This document shows positions 49,708-58,313 of a DNA stretch of 64,000 bases, in pieces. Origin of the DNA: QHXW01 sp035280425 (lineage in GTDB: Bacteria; Acidobacteriota; Terriglobia; Bryobacterales; Bryobacteraceae); NCBI GenBank assembly GCA_035280425.1, contig DATEFW010000018.1, forward strand, positions 200,759 through 264,758, given 5' to 3'. The position numbers were made by a program, and so were the translations under genes. Position 1 is the first letter of the stretch. The number at the start of each line of letters is the position of its first letter. Below the pieces are notes generated by a model, which was given only the letters and a program-made list of their open reading frames with translations, was not told the origin of the DNA and did not search any database.

Positions 49708-52179
49708 ATGAATGCCCTCTGGAAAGATCTGCGCTTCGCCGCCCGCGTTTTGGCCAAGTCGCCGGGCTTCACCTTGGTAGTCGTGCTGTCGCTGGCCTTG
49801 GGCATTGGCGCTAACACAGCCGTTTTCTCCCTGGTAAACGCCATGCTGCTGCGGCCCATGCCGGTCGATCAGCCGGACCGCCTGGTTGCGATCTATCTGA
49901 CCTCGCCCCACTGGGGAAGTGACATCCGGGGCTTCTCATACCCCGATCTCCTGGATTACCGCAAAGCGGACACCGGGCTTGCTGAATTAATGGGCTCTAC
50001 CGGTATCCCGCTGAGCGTCACGGACAATGAAAAGCCCGAACTGATCTGGGGCGAAATTGTGACCGGTAATTACTTCGCCGGATTGGGCGTGCATCCGGTC
50101 CTCGGGCGAACCTTCCTGCCGGAGGAAGATCGCGCACCCGGCCAGAAGCCGGTCTGTGTCCTGAGTTACAACTTCTGGCGCGAGCATTTTGCGAGCGATC
50201 CGAAAGTCGCCGGCAAAACCATCCGGCTCAACGGCCACACATTCACCATTGCAGGTGTAGCGCCCCGCGGTTTTATCGGTACGACTCTGCTCAATTTCAT
50301 TCCCGACGTCTGGGTCCCGGTAATGATGCAAAAAACGATTGCGCCCAACCAGGGAGACTATCTGGAGGGCCGCGGCAACCGCTGGATCAGCCTGCGCGCG
50401 CGCCTCAAGCCCGGCGTCAGTATGGCGCAGGCGCAATCGGCCATGAACCTGGTCGCGAACCGGCTGGCCGCCGAGTATCCGCAGACCAACCGCGACCTGC
50501 ACGTCAACCTGATCCCTGGCGGGGCGCGCACGCAGCCGTTTCTGGTAGCAAGCGGACTGGTTTCCGCTACCACGGTGACGATGTTCGGCGTGGTCGCCCT
50601 GGTTCTGCTGATCGCGTGCAGCAACGTAGCGAACCTCATGCTCGCCCGCGCCGCCAGCCGCGCCCGGGAAATGGCGATTCGAGTAGCGGTCGGCGCTTCC
50701 CGATTCCGCCTGGTGCGCCAGTTACTTACCGAAAGTGTTCTGCTCTCTGTGATGGCGGCGGCATTAGCCATTGGGCTTGCTTTTTGGTTCAATGAACTGC
50801 TCAAAGATTTCTATCCGTCGCTCGATTTCCAGACCGCGGATCTGGATTTTCAATCCCGGCCCGACCCGCGCGTGTTTGTGTTCAGCTTTGCGCTCTCGCT
50901 GGTTACAGCCGTGCTGTTCGGGTTGGCGCCTGCCCTGCGTGCCTCGAAAGCCGGCCCGGCCTCGGCGATAAAAGGCGAGTCTGCGGCGCCGACCGACGGC
51001 TTCAGACGCTACACACGCGGCAACGCGCTGGTGATGGCACAAGTGGCGCTTTCCTTCGTGCTGCTGATCAGCGGCGCACTGTTTCTCAGAAGCATGCAGT
51101 TCGCCCGAAGCGTCAGTCCCGGTTTCGATCGCACCGGCATTCAGCTTTTTTCCGTCGATCTCAACCTGCAGAACTATGCCGAATCGCGCGGACGGGTGTT
51201 TGAAAAAGAGCTGGTCGATCGTCTCCAACAAATACCCGGAGTAGAATCCGCCAGCCTTGCGTATCCGCTGCCGCTTGACGCCTACGGTAACAGCGCCCAG
51301 GTGAGCGCCGAAGGATACGTGCCTCGCTCGGATAACGAGAACCACACCACAGCATTGAGTCTGGTTGGACCACGCTACTTCGAAACTATGGGTACACGGC
51401 TGGTTGCCGGGCGGCCCATAGAGGAGCGCGACAGCGAATCGTCCAGGCGCGTAGCCGTTATCAACGAGGCGATGGCCGGGCGCTACTGGCAGTCCCCGGA
51501 AAAAGCGCTCGGCCGCCGCTTTAGCATCTGGGACGAAAAGCCAATTGAAGTAGTGGGCGTGGCCAAAAACGGCAAGTACGAGTCATTTGGTGAGGCGCCG
51601 TTGCCGTACTTTTTCCTGCCGCTCGCACAGCATTACTCGGGACGCATCACCTTCCTGGTGCGCTCGAAAGAAAACCCCGAAACATTGATGCCCTCGGTTC
51701 GCCAGGAAGTTCGCACTCTCGATGCCACGCTGCCGATTTTCGGCGTGCGCACCATGCCGCAATTCCTGAACCGCACGGTCTCGGTTTACGAAATGGGAGC
51801 TTCCCTTGTTGGCACTTTCGCGCTGGTGGCTCTGCTGCTGGCCGCGGTGGGCATTTACGGCGTTCTGCATTTTGGCGTAACGCGCCGGACCCGCGAGATT
51901 GGCATCCGGATGGCTTTGGGCGCATCACGCAGCAATGTGCTTCGCCTGGTGCTGGCGCGATCGATGATTTTTGTCGCGGCCGGTTTGGCTCTCGGAATTG
52001 CCGGAGCGGTAGCCGCAGGTCGTCTGACCGGCACTATCCTCGCGGGCGTCAGCCCGACAGATCCTCTGACGTTTTTGGGCGTTGCCGTGCTCTTCACCGC
52101 CGTCGCCCTGGCTGCCAGCGCCATTCCGGCGCGGCGCGCTTCGCACATCGACCCCATGGAAGCCGTGCGGTACGAATGA
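49708..52179 (+). CDS. ADOP/MacB-type ABC permease
   Basis: 823 aa. It begins MNALWKDLRFAARVLAKSPGFTLVVVLSLALG, the acidobacterial ADOP permease start. There are two MacB-type units: an N-terminal helix plus periplasmic domain followed by an FtsX domain (CSNVANLMLARAASRAREMAIRVAVGASRFRLVRQLL), then a second periplasmic domain and FtsX domain (GVTRRTREIGIRMALGASRSNVL) ending RASHIDPMEAVRYE. No ATPase is adjacent. ATG 49708 is chosen over TTG 49690. It probably exports or mechanically moves a substrate across the envelope. The HEAT gene follows after three bases. Confidence 0.9.
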   Translation: MNALWKDLRFAARVLAKSPGFTLVVVLSLALGIGANTAVFSLVNAMLLRPMPVDQPDRLVAIYLTSPHWGSDIRGFSYPDLLDYRKADTGLAELMGSTGIPLSVTDNEKPELIWGEIVTGNYFAGLGVHPVLGRTFLPEEDRAPGQKPVCVLSYNFWREHFASDPKVAGKTIRLNGHTFTIAGVAPRGFIGTTLLNFIPDVWVPVMMQKTIAPNQGDYLEGRGNRWISLRARLKPGVSMAQAQSAMNLVANRLAAEYPQTNRDLHVNLIPGGARTQPFLVASGLVSATTVTMFGVVALVLLIACSNVANLMLARAASRAREMAIRVAVGASRFRLVRQLLTESVLLSVMAAALAIGLAFWFNELLKDFYPSLDFQTADLDFQSRPDPRVFVFSFALSLVTAVLFGLAPALRASKAGPASAIKGESAAPTDGFRRYTRGNALVMAQVALSFVLLISGALFLRSMQFARSVSPGFDRTGIQLFSVDLNLQNYAESRGRVFEKELVDRLQQIPGVESASLAYPLPLDAYGNSAQVSAEGYVPRSDNENHTTALSLVGPRYFETMGTRLVAGRPIEERDSESSRRVAVINEAMAGRYWQSPEKALGRRFSIWDEKPIEVVGVAKNGKYESFGEAPLPYFFLPLAQHYSGRITFLVRSKENPETLMPSVRQEVRTLDATLPIFGVRTMPQFLNRTVSVYEMGASLVGTFALVALLLAAVGIYGVLHFGVTRRTREIGIRMALGASRSNVLRLVLARSMIFVAAGLALGIAGAVAAGRLTGTILAGVSPTDPLTFLGVAVLFTAVALAASAIPARRASHIDPMEAVRYE

Positions 52180-52182
52180 TTT

Positions 52183-52713
52183 ATGCCTCGGCCCGCGATT
52201 ACTGCGCTTCTCTGGGGCGGAGACAAACGATCGATCGGCCGCTCAAACGAGGTGGTCCGGCTGGTGCTGTCGCGCCCATCGCGATTTCGCGAGCTCATAA
52301 CTTGCCTTTGGAGCGAAGACCCGGTCATCTGCCTGCGCGCGGCCGATGCCGCGGAGAAAATCTCGGCCCGCACTCCCGCCCTGTTGCGGCCGTTCAAACG
52401 CGAACTGCTGGGTCTGCTGGCTGAAGCGCAACAGCAGGAGCTCCGCTGGCATCTCGCGCAGATTGTGCCCCGGCTCGAACTGACGGTGCGCGAACGCGAG
52501 CGGGCGGCGAATGCTTTTCGTCTATTCCTCGAAGATCGCAGTTCCATCGTGAAAACCTGCGCGATCCAGGCTTTGGCTGAGTTGTCGGCGCAGGATCGCT
52601 CTCTCCACCGGGAGGTACTCGGGTTACTCGAAGAAGCTCTCAAGACCGGCACGCCGGCTATGAAGGCAAGGGCCCGAAATTTAATCGGGAGCTTCCGGGC
52701 CGGATCGAGGTAG
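52183..52713 (+). CDS. HEAT-repeat-like protein
   Basis: 176 aa, all helical. Repeats of the type EDPVICLRAADAAEKISARTPALL and SSIVKTCAIQALAELSAQDRSL look like HEAT/ARM units. No signal or membrane segment. It is three bases from the ADOP permease gene, so it may be a regulatory partner or an unrelated scaffold. Function unknown. Confidence 0.65.
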   Translation: MPRPAITALLWGGDKRSIGRSNEVVRLVLSRPSRFRELITCLWSEDPVICLRAADAAEKISARTPALLRPFKRELLGLLAEAQQQELRWHLAQIVPRLELTVRERERAANAFRLFLEDRSSIVKTCAIQALAELSAQDRSLHREVLGLLEEALKTGTPAMKARARNLIGSFRAGSR

Positions 52714-52727
52714 AGTAGAGAATCGCA

Positions 52728-53213
52728 GTGCCAAAAGAACCTGCAAAGCCGCCGGGACGTCCACATGTATACGCCGCCGCGCCACGCTTCGGCCCGCTGG
52801 TTGAAGAAGAAACGTTCGCGCGCCTTTGCCGTTCGCGCGACTTTCTGGCCGCCGCCCTGGACCGTCCGGTTCATCTGGATGATGCGGCCGGCGCGGCGTG
52901 CCTTTCGCCATTTCACTACCACCGCCAGTTCGCCCGTGCTTTCGGTGAGACGCCGCATGATTTTTTGATGCGCGTGCGTATGGACCGTGCCAGAGAATTA
53001 CTCGCGCGCGACGAGCTTCCGGTAACCGAAGTTTGCCTGGCCGTGGGTTACGAAAGCCTGGGATCCTTCAGCGCGCGTTTTCGTGCGCTGGTCGGTTGTT
53101 CGCCTTCCGCGTACCGGAGTTCCATCCGGCGTCTGTTTCCGGCGCCCGCGTGCGCGATTTACCGGTTTGTGCCGTCCTGCTATCTGCTGCACTACGGCGC
53201 GCGCCCGTTCTGA
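52728..53213 (+). CDS. AraC family regulator, DNA-binding domain only
   Basis: 161 aa. Two helix-turn-helix units: VHLDDAAGAACLSPFHYHRQFARAFG and PVTEVCLAVGYESLGSFSARFRALVGCSPSAYR. There is no ligand-binding domain, only a ~35-residue N-terminal segment. GTG start. It lies 83 bases before a VOC-family gene, a pairing often seen when the VOC protein is the target or partner. Confidence 0.85.
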   Translation: MPKEPAKPPGRPHVYAAAPRFGPLVEEETFARLCRSRDFLAAALDRPVHLDDAAGAACLSPFHYHRQFARAFGETPHDFLMRVRMDRARELLARDELPVTEVCLAVGYESLGSFSARFRALVGCSPSAYRSSIRRLFPAPACAIYRFVPSCYLLHYGARPF

Positions 53214-53296
53214 ACATCGCCGGGTGGTGAAAAGAGCAAGATTCGAGAAGCGCTTCCGCGGAATACTGTGCCAATCTGGATGCGGAGGAAAACCCA

Positions 53297-53728
53297 ATGA
53301 TTCAGCGCCTTTCTCACGTCACCATCTACGTCATCGATCAGGATTCGGCTCGCGACTTCTACGTCAACAAACTCGGTTTCGAGATCCGTACCGACGCCAC
53401 CATGGACAATGGCTTTCGCTGGCTGACAGTCGGACCCAAAGGGCAGCCCGATCTCGAGGTGGCACTGATGCCGACATCGCCCGGCCCCATGATGGACCAG
53501 GAAACTTCCGATATGTTGCGCACCCTAATCCGCAAGGGAAAATTGGGCGCGGGCGTGATGGAAACCGCCGATTGCCGGAAAACTTACGAGGAATTAAAGG
53601 CGCGCGGCGTCGAATTCACGCAGCCGCCAACCGAGCGTTTCTACGGGCTCGAAGCGTTGTTCAAGGACGATTCCGGCAACTGGTTCAGCATGTCCCAGCC
53701 GGCCAAATCCGGTAGCAAAAGCGCTTAG
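53297..53728 (+). CDS. VOC (glyoxalase/bleomycin-resistance) family protein
   Basis: 143 aa. Two beta-alpha-beta-beta-beta modules with ITYVIDQDSARDFYVNKLGFEI-like first half (VTIYVIDQDSARDFY) and YGLEALFKDDSGNWFSM at the end. Candidate metal ligands are His8 (SHVTIY) and the Glu in GLEALF. The family covers glyoxalases, dioxygenases and antibiotic-binding proteins; the specific role is open. It has a GGAGG-type Shine-Dalgarno and follows an AraC-type gene. Confidence 0.88.
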   Translation: MIQRLSHVTIYVIDQDSARDFYVNKLGFEIRTDATMDNGFRWLTVGPKGQPDLEVALMPTSPGPMMDQETSDMLRTLIRKGKLGAGVMETADCRKTYEELKARGVEFTQPPTERFYGLEALFKDDSGNWFSMSQPAKSGSKSA

Positions 53729-53779
53729 CACATCCAAAGCTGCAAGACGCACCGGCGCCTCCGTCACGGTACACTCGAA

Positions 53780-55021
53780 ATGATGGCAGCGAACCACCTG
53801 ACATCCGCGGTGCCGGTAGGCGATGTTGCGCAACTGCGCGGCGTGCGCGAGTGCCTGCAATGGTTCACCCGGGAGAAACAGTGGATTAACGAGGAACACC
53901 TCGAAATCTGCCGCATTGCTGCGCCCACATTCCTCGAGCAGCCGCGCGCCCAGTGGATGGCGGCTGAATTAAGTCGCTTCGGATGGCGGTCGCAGATCGA
54001 TCGCGCCGGCAATGTCGTTGCCTTCGCCGGTGAGAAATCGCGCGGTCCATACGTTGCTCTTGCAGCTCACCTCGACACCGTGCTTGCGCCGCGCGCAAAG
54101 GAAGAAATTACGGTCGGTCCCGATGGCAAATTTTATGGACCTGGAGTTTCCGATAACGGGTCCGGACTTGCTGCGCTGCTGGCCGTAGCGCGAGCCATGC
54201 AGTCCTCGCCTGGAATGGAAAACTGGGCCGCCCAGCCTCTGCTGATCGGCAGCGTCGGGGAAGAAGGCGAGGGTAACCTTACCGGTATGCGCTGGTTGTG
54301 CAAATCGGAACTGGCGTCGGAGATTGCAACATTTCTGGTTCTGGATGGCGCCTCGACCGATCACATCACCACGCGGGCTTTGGGCAGCCGGCGTTTCGAG
54401 GTCACATTCAACGGGCCGGGCGGGCATAGCTGGAGCGATTACGGAGTCGGCAACCCGGTCCATGCGCTGAGCCGTGCAGTCGCCCTGTTCTCAGAGACGC
54501 GGCTGAACGGCGGGCCGCGCTCGTCTTACAACGTCGGGCTGATTGACGGCGGCACCAGCATCAACTCTATCCCATCGCTCGCTCGCGCAAAGGTCGACAT
54601 CCGCTCGGAGAGCAACGAGGTGATGAATGAGTTGGTCGGGTTGCTGAACGGCGCCGTCGAACGCGCGCAGGAGCAGGAAAATCAGCGTTCCGCCGGTGGC
54701 AAGGTCGCGGGTAAGGTGCGTGAAATTGGTTCGCGTCCTGCGGCGGAGCTTAAGGAACAGGCGCCCGTGCTCCACTATATTCGCGCGGTAGACGCCTATC
54801 TCGGAATCCGCTCGCATTTGGATTGCTCGTCAACCGACGCCAACATTCCGCTCTCGCTCGGCATTCCCGCAGTCGCCATCGGCGCCGGAGGGCACGGCGG
54901 GGGCGCACATACCCTGAAAGAGTGGTACAACCCCGAGGGCCGCGATCTCGGCCTCAAACGCATCTACCTTACCCTCAGCCTGCTGCTTCGCGATCCGCAA
55001 ATCGGGCGCAACGCCGGATGA
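53780..55021 (+). CDS. M20 family metallopeptidase (PepT-like)
   Basis: 413 aa. Zinc-site motifs HLDTVL, GVSDNGSGLAAL and GEEGEGN, a lid/dimerisation domain starting LGSRRFEVTFNGPGGHSW, and a final GGHGGGAHTLKEWY. It probably removes N-terminal residues from di- or tripeptides, or hydrolyses an acyl-amino acid. No signal peptide. Its TGA overlaps the start of the EamA gene (ATGA). Confidence 0.87.
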   Translation: MMAANHLTSAVPVGDVAQLRGVRECLQWFTREKQWINEEHLEICRIAAPTFLEQPRAQWMAAELSRFGWRSQIDRAGNVVAFAGEKSRGPYVALAAHLDTVLAPRAKEEITVGPDGKFYGPGVSDNGSGLAALLAVARAMQSSPGMENWAAQPLLIGSVGEEGEGNLTGMRWLCKSELASEIATFLVLDGASTDHITTRALGSRRFEVTFNGPGGHSWSDYGVGNPVHALSRAVALFSETRLNGGPRSSYNVGLIDGGTSINSIPSLARAKVDIRSESNEVMNELVGLLNGAVERAQEQENQRSAGGKVAGKVREIGSRPAAELKEQAPVLHYIRAVDAYLGIRSHLDCSSTDANIPLSLGIPAVAIGAGGHGGGAHTLKEWYNPEGRDLGLKRIYLTLSLLLRDPQIGRNAG

Positions 55022-55926
55022 CGCCGGAAGCCGAAAGCATCTCCATACCCGCCGCTTCGCGTGGAGGGAAAACCGTACGCACCTGGCGCGCCGACGCCGC
55101 TCTGGCCGGCAACACGGTCATCTGGGGCACGACGTTCGTCCTGGTGCAGGCGGCCCTCAAAGACATTTCGCCGCTCGTTTTTCTCGCCATCCGCTTCAGT
55201 ATTGCGACTCTGGCGCTGGCGCTGCTTTTCCGGGGCCGGGCGCAGTTTCGCCTCACGCGGGCTGGCCTGCTTGCTGGAGTTTGCCTGTTTGCCGGATACC
55301 TGTTTCAGACCGTCGGCCTGCAGTTCACCACCGCCTCCAAATCCGCATTTATCACCGGCCTGGCGGTTCCACTGGTACCTTTGCTCGGCTCTCTCGTCTA
55401 TCTTCACAGGCCGCGATTTTTCGAGTTGGCCGGTGCCTTTTGTGCGACCGCCGGCATGGGACTGATGACTCTACAGGGCGAAACGTTCCGGATCGGCCGG
55501 GGCGACCTACTGACGTTTTTCTGTGCAGTGGCTTTTGCGGCGCATATTCTCGTACTGGGACATTACTCTGGGCGGATCAGTTTTGAATCTCTCTCGCTGA
55601 TGCAGGTGGCCGCCTCGGCGGTGCTGGCTTTGAGTACATTCTGGTGGGTGGAAACGCCGGCAATTCGACTTACGCCGGTGGTGCTGCTGGCGCTGGGAGT
55701 TACAGGACTTTTGGCGACCGCCCTGGCCTTTACCGTGCAAGCTTGGGCGCAGCAACACACTACCGCCACCCGCACAGCCGTCATTTATTCGCTGGAGCCG
55801 GTAATTGCCTGGATTACCTCATTTCTCGTTCTGGGGGAGACACTTTCGCACCGTGCGGCCGCCGGGGCCGGACTGATATTGGCAGGTATTTTGCTGGTAG
55901 AGCTGAAACGTGTTCATTCCACCTGA
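55018..55926 (+). CDS. EamA/DMT family transporter
   Basis: 302 aa, 10 membrane helices in two five-helix EamA repeats (GNTVIWGTTFVLVQAALKDISP and LLTFFCAVAFAAHILVLGHYS). After the ~25-residue N-terminus the typical LVFLAIRFSIATLAL helix follows. It is likely an exporter of amino acids or metabolites. The ATG sits in the ATGA overlap with the M20 peptidase gene, so peptide hydrolysis and metabolite efflux may be coupled. Confidence 0.88.
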   Translation: MTPEAESISIPAASRGGKTVRTWRADAALAGNTVIWGTTFVLVQAALKDISPLVFLAIRFSIATLALALLFRGRAQFRLTRAGLLAGVCLFAGYLFQTVGLQFTTASKSAFITGLAVPLVPLLGSLVYLHRPRFFELAGAFCATAGMGLMTLQGETFRIGRGDLLTFFCAVAFAAHILVLGHYSGRISFESLSLMQVAASAVLALSTFWWVETPAIRLTPVVLLALGVTGLLATALAFTVQAWAQQHTTATRTAVIYSLEPVIAWITSFLVLGETLSHRAAAGAGLILAGILLVELKRVHST

Positions 55927-55945
55927 CATCTATCGAAGTAGGTTG

Positions 55946-55976
55946 CGCGTTACGAGGTATAATAATCGTAATCGCG
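55946..55976. repeat. Imperfect inverted repeat around TATAAT before the HtrA gene
   Basis: CGCGTTACGA (55946-55955) and TCGTAATCGCG (55966-55976) are inverted copies apart from one extra base. The loop contains TATAAT (55958-55963), a perfect -10 hexamer. No good -35 lies 17 bases upstream. This could be an operator over an activator-dependent promoter of the HtrA gene, or a leader hairpin. Confidence 0.45.
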
Positions 55977-55997
55977 GTTCCTTAGGAGTTCCATCAC

Positions 55998-57605
55998 ATG
56001 AGATTGCTTGACAAGATGAAAAGACAGAAATTACTGTCGTTCAGTCTGGTTTTGTTTACGTTGTCGATCGGCGTTGTGATCGGCACGTTGGTATCGACTG
56101 GAGTGAAGGCCGCGAAAGACCAGAGCGTGGCGCCTGGCGCGACTCCCCTGACCATTCCCAGTCCGGTCCAGCTCTCATCGGCGTTCAGCACGCTGGCCAA
56201 GCGGCTGGAGCCTTCGGTGGTGAATATTTCGAGCACCTATGTGCAGAAGGCGCCGAGCTCCGTCCGTCGCAAACAGGCTCCCCAGCAGCAGCAGCCGGAT
56301 GATGAAGACGACGACAACGGGATGCAGGACTTTTTCCAGCGCTTCTTCAACAATCCATTCAACGGCCCCCAGATGATGGGCCCGCGCAAGAGCTACAGTC
56401 TTGGCTCCGGCGTGGTCGTGGATAAGGCCGGATATATCATCACGAACAATCACGTGGTGGAGAAGGCTACTCGGGTCCAGGTCAAGTTCAATGGCGATCC
56501 GACCGAGTATGAGGCCAAAGTTATCGGGACCGATCCAGCCACCGATATCGCTGTGCTGAAGGTGGACCGTGCCAACGTGGTTCCCGCCAAGATCGGCAAT
56601 TCCGAAGCCGTGCAGGTTGGCGACTGGGCGGTCGCGATCGGCTCGCCGTTCGGTTTTCAGGCCACGGTGACGGCGGGCATCATCAGCGCCAAGAGCCGCG
56701 ACATTCCAGGTGAAGATATTCGCAACTCCGGCTTTCAGCATTTCATCCAGACCGATGCCGCGATCAACCCCGGTAACAGCGGCGGCCCGTTGCTGAATAT
56801 CAATGGGGAAGTGATCGGCATCAACACCATGATCGCCAGCCGGAGCGGCGGCTATCAAGGCATCGGCTTCGCGCTGCCTATCAATACTGCGGCGAAGGTC
56901 TACAACCAGATCATCAAGAGCGGAAAGGTCACGCGCGGCTCGATCGGCGTCACGTTTGTGGCGGATGACGATCAGAACCGGAATTTCGTAAAGGCCTACG
57001 GCGGAACCCAGGGCATCTTCATACAGAAGGTCGAACCAGGCGGGCCGGCGGAGAAGGCAGGGTTGCAGCCGGGCGATATTGTCACCGAGCTCGATGGCAA
57101 ACCCGTAACTCGTGGGCAGGATCTGATGGACCGTGTTGCGGACGCATCCGTCGGCGAAACGATGAACGTCCAGGTGCTGCGCAACGGCAAGAAGGAAGAT
57201 TTCAAGATCGTTATCGGCGATCGCGAAAAAGTTTTTGCGGGCCAGTTGGGCAACCAGCGTGGGGAACGCCCCGAATCGGGTGAAGGGACGCAAGCCAAGT
57301 TCGGCATCTACATCCAGGACCTGAACAGCTCGCTCCGCCAGAATCTTGGATACAAAGGCCCGGCAGGCGTTCTGGTCACCCAGGTTGAGCCGGGTTCTTT
57401 CGCGGACGACATCGGCCTGCAGCAGCAGGACATTATCACCAACATCAACCGGCAGCAGGTTAACTCCGCCGAGGAGCTGATGAAAATCCAGAACACCCTG
57501 AAGCCGGGCCAGGCCGTGGCTTTCAAAGTCATGCGCGCCGGCCGGAACCAGGAGGAATGGGCTCCGGCATTTTTGGCTGGAACGCTGCCGGTTGGCGGCC
57601 AGTAA
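55998..57605 (+). CDS. Do/DegP-type (HtrA) periplasmic serine protease
   Basis: 535 aa. N-terminal membrane anchor or signal (residues ~12-32), a Gln/Asp-rich linker, and a trypsin-like domain with H152 (NNHVVEKA), D183 (ATDIAVLK) and S261 (NPGNSGGPLLN). Two PDZ domains follow (~295-400 and ~430-530). It degrades or refolds misfolded envelope proteins. The linker QQQQPDDEDDDNGMQDFF corresponds to the LA loop region. TAGGAG precedes the ATG. It ends at a clear terminator hairpin. Confidence 0.94.
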   Translation: MRLLDKMKRQKLLSFSLVLFTLSIGVVIGTLVSTGVKAAKDQSVAPGATPLTIPSPVQLSSAFSTLAKRLEPSVVNISSTYVQKAPSSVRRKQAPQQQQPDDEDDDNGMQDFFQRFFNNPFNGPQMMGPRKSYSLGSGVVVDKAGYIITNNHVVEKATRVQVKFNGDPTEYEAKVIGTDPATDIAVLKVDRANVVPAKIGNSEAVQVGDWAVAIGSPFGFQATVTAGIISAKSRDIPGEDIRNSGFQHFIQTDAAINPGNSGGPLLNINGEVIGINTMIASRSGGYQGIGFALPINTAAKVYNQIIKSGKVTRGSIGVTFVADDDQNRNFVKAYGGTQGIFIQKVEPGGPAEKAGLQPGDIVTELDGKPVTRGQDLMDRVADASVGETMNVQVLRNGKKEDFKIVIGDREKVFAGQLGNQRGERPESGEGTQAKFGIYIQDLNSSLRQNLGYKGPAGVLVTQVEPGSFADDIGLQQQDIITNINRQQVNSAEELMKIQNTLKPGQAVAFKVMRAGRNQEEWAPAFLAGTLPVGGQ

Positions 57606-57622
57606 GCTGTTTTTCAAACCCA

Positions 57623-57653
57623 GGGCAGGCCGCAGTGCCTGCCCTTAATTTTT
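57623..57653 (+). terminator. Intrinsic terminator after the HtrA gene
   Basis: GGGCAGGC (57623-57630), a 6-base loop and GCCTGCCC (57637-57644) form a perfect 8-bp GC-rich stem, followed by TTAATTTTT (57645-57653). The T-tract runs directly into GGAG, the Shine-Dalgarno of the next gene. Confidence 0.85.
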
Positions 57654-57666
57654 GGAGATCCCTCAC

Positions 57667-58263
57667 TTGCGATTGATCGCGTTGGCGGCGCTTGCCGCGG
57701 TTCTGCCGCTCGCCGCAGCCGAAACGACTGCCGCGCACAAAAAGCACAAGTCCCAGGCGGCATCCGCCACTAAGCACGCTTCCTCTGCCGCCCACTCCAA
57801 GTCAAGCCGCTCCAAGTCACCTGTCAATCGAACAAAAACTACTGCCCGGCGAAAAGGCCGGAAGAACACTGCAAGCTGGCGCTCCCGGCAAACGGCGCCT
57901 ACGCCCGACCGTTATAAAGAAATTCAATCTGCCCTGGCCTCCCGCGGCTATCTGCATGCGGAGCCAAACGGCGTTTGGGACAGCGAGTCGACCGACGCCC
58001 TGCGCCGGTTCCAGAAGGACCAGAATCTGGAGCCGAGCGGTAAGGTGAATTCGCTCTCTCTGATTGCTTTGGGCCTTGGACCCAAGCGGCCTGCTGCCGC
58101 TTCGCCTGCTGCTCCTTCGCCTGCAAAGCCGGCATCGCCGGCGGTTGCGCCCGTCCCGTCACCGGCAGTCGAGACGCCGGCAGTTGCTCCAGCGAATCCG
58201 GCTCCGGCCACGCCCGCCACACAGCAACCCGCCGAACCGCCGCCTCCGACGTCGCGGCCGTAG
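57667..58263 (+). CDS. Exported peptidoglycan-binding domain protein
   Basis: 198 aa from TTG 57667. Signal peptide MRLIALAALAAVLPLAAAE, a Lys/Ser/Ala-rich basic linker, a PG_binding_1 domain (YKEIQSALASRGYLHAEPNG..DSESTDALRRFQKDQNL, about residues 76-130), and a long Pro/Ala-rich tail. It should bind the cell wall. The TTG is preferred because GGAG ends nine bases before it and it opens the signal peptide; a TTG at 57652 would overlap the terminator tail. Confidence 0.8.
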   Translation: MRLIALAALAAVLPLAAAETTAAHKKHKSQAASATKHASSAAHSKSSRSKSPVNRTKTTARRKGRKNTASWRSRQTAPTPDRYKEIQSALASRGYLHAEPNGVWDSESTDALRRFQKDQNLEPSGKVNSLSLIALGLGPKRPAAASPAAPSPAKPASPAVAPVPSPAVETPAVAPANPAPATPATQQPAEPPPPTSRP

Positions 58264-58292
58264 GCTCAATCCATTCGAGCGAACCTGGGATA

Positions 58293-58313
58293 ATAAGCGG
58301 GAGTCCCGCTTAT
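58293..58313 (+). promoter_or_regulatory. Perfect 10-1-10 hairpin over Shine-Dalgarno and start codon
   Basis: ATAAGCGGGA (58293-58302), one G, and TCCCGCTTAT (58304-58313) are exact inverted copies. The first arm contains the only Shine-Dalgarno candidate (GGGAG, 58299-58303) and the second arm includes the first two bases of the ATG at 58312. In mRNA this would hide both signals; in DNA it could be an operator. Confidence 0.65.

Noticed and set aside
56175..57617. 480-codon minus-strand frame
   Set aside because: Antisense to the HtrA protease gene with an intact catalytic triad on the plus strand.
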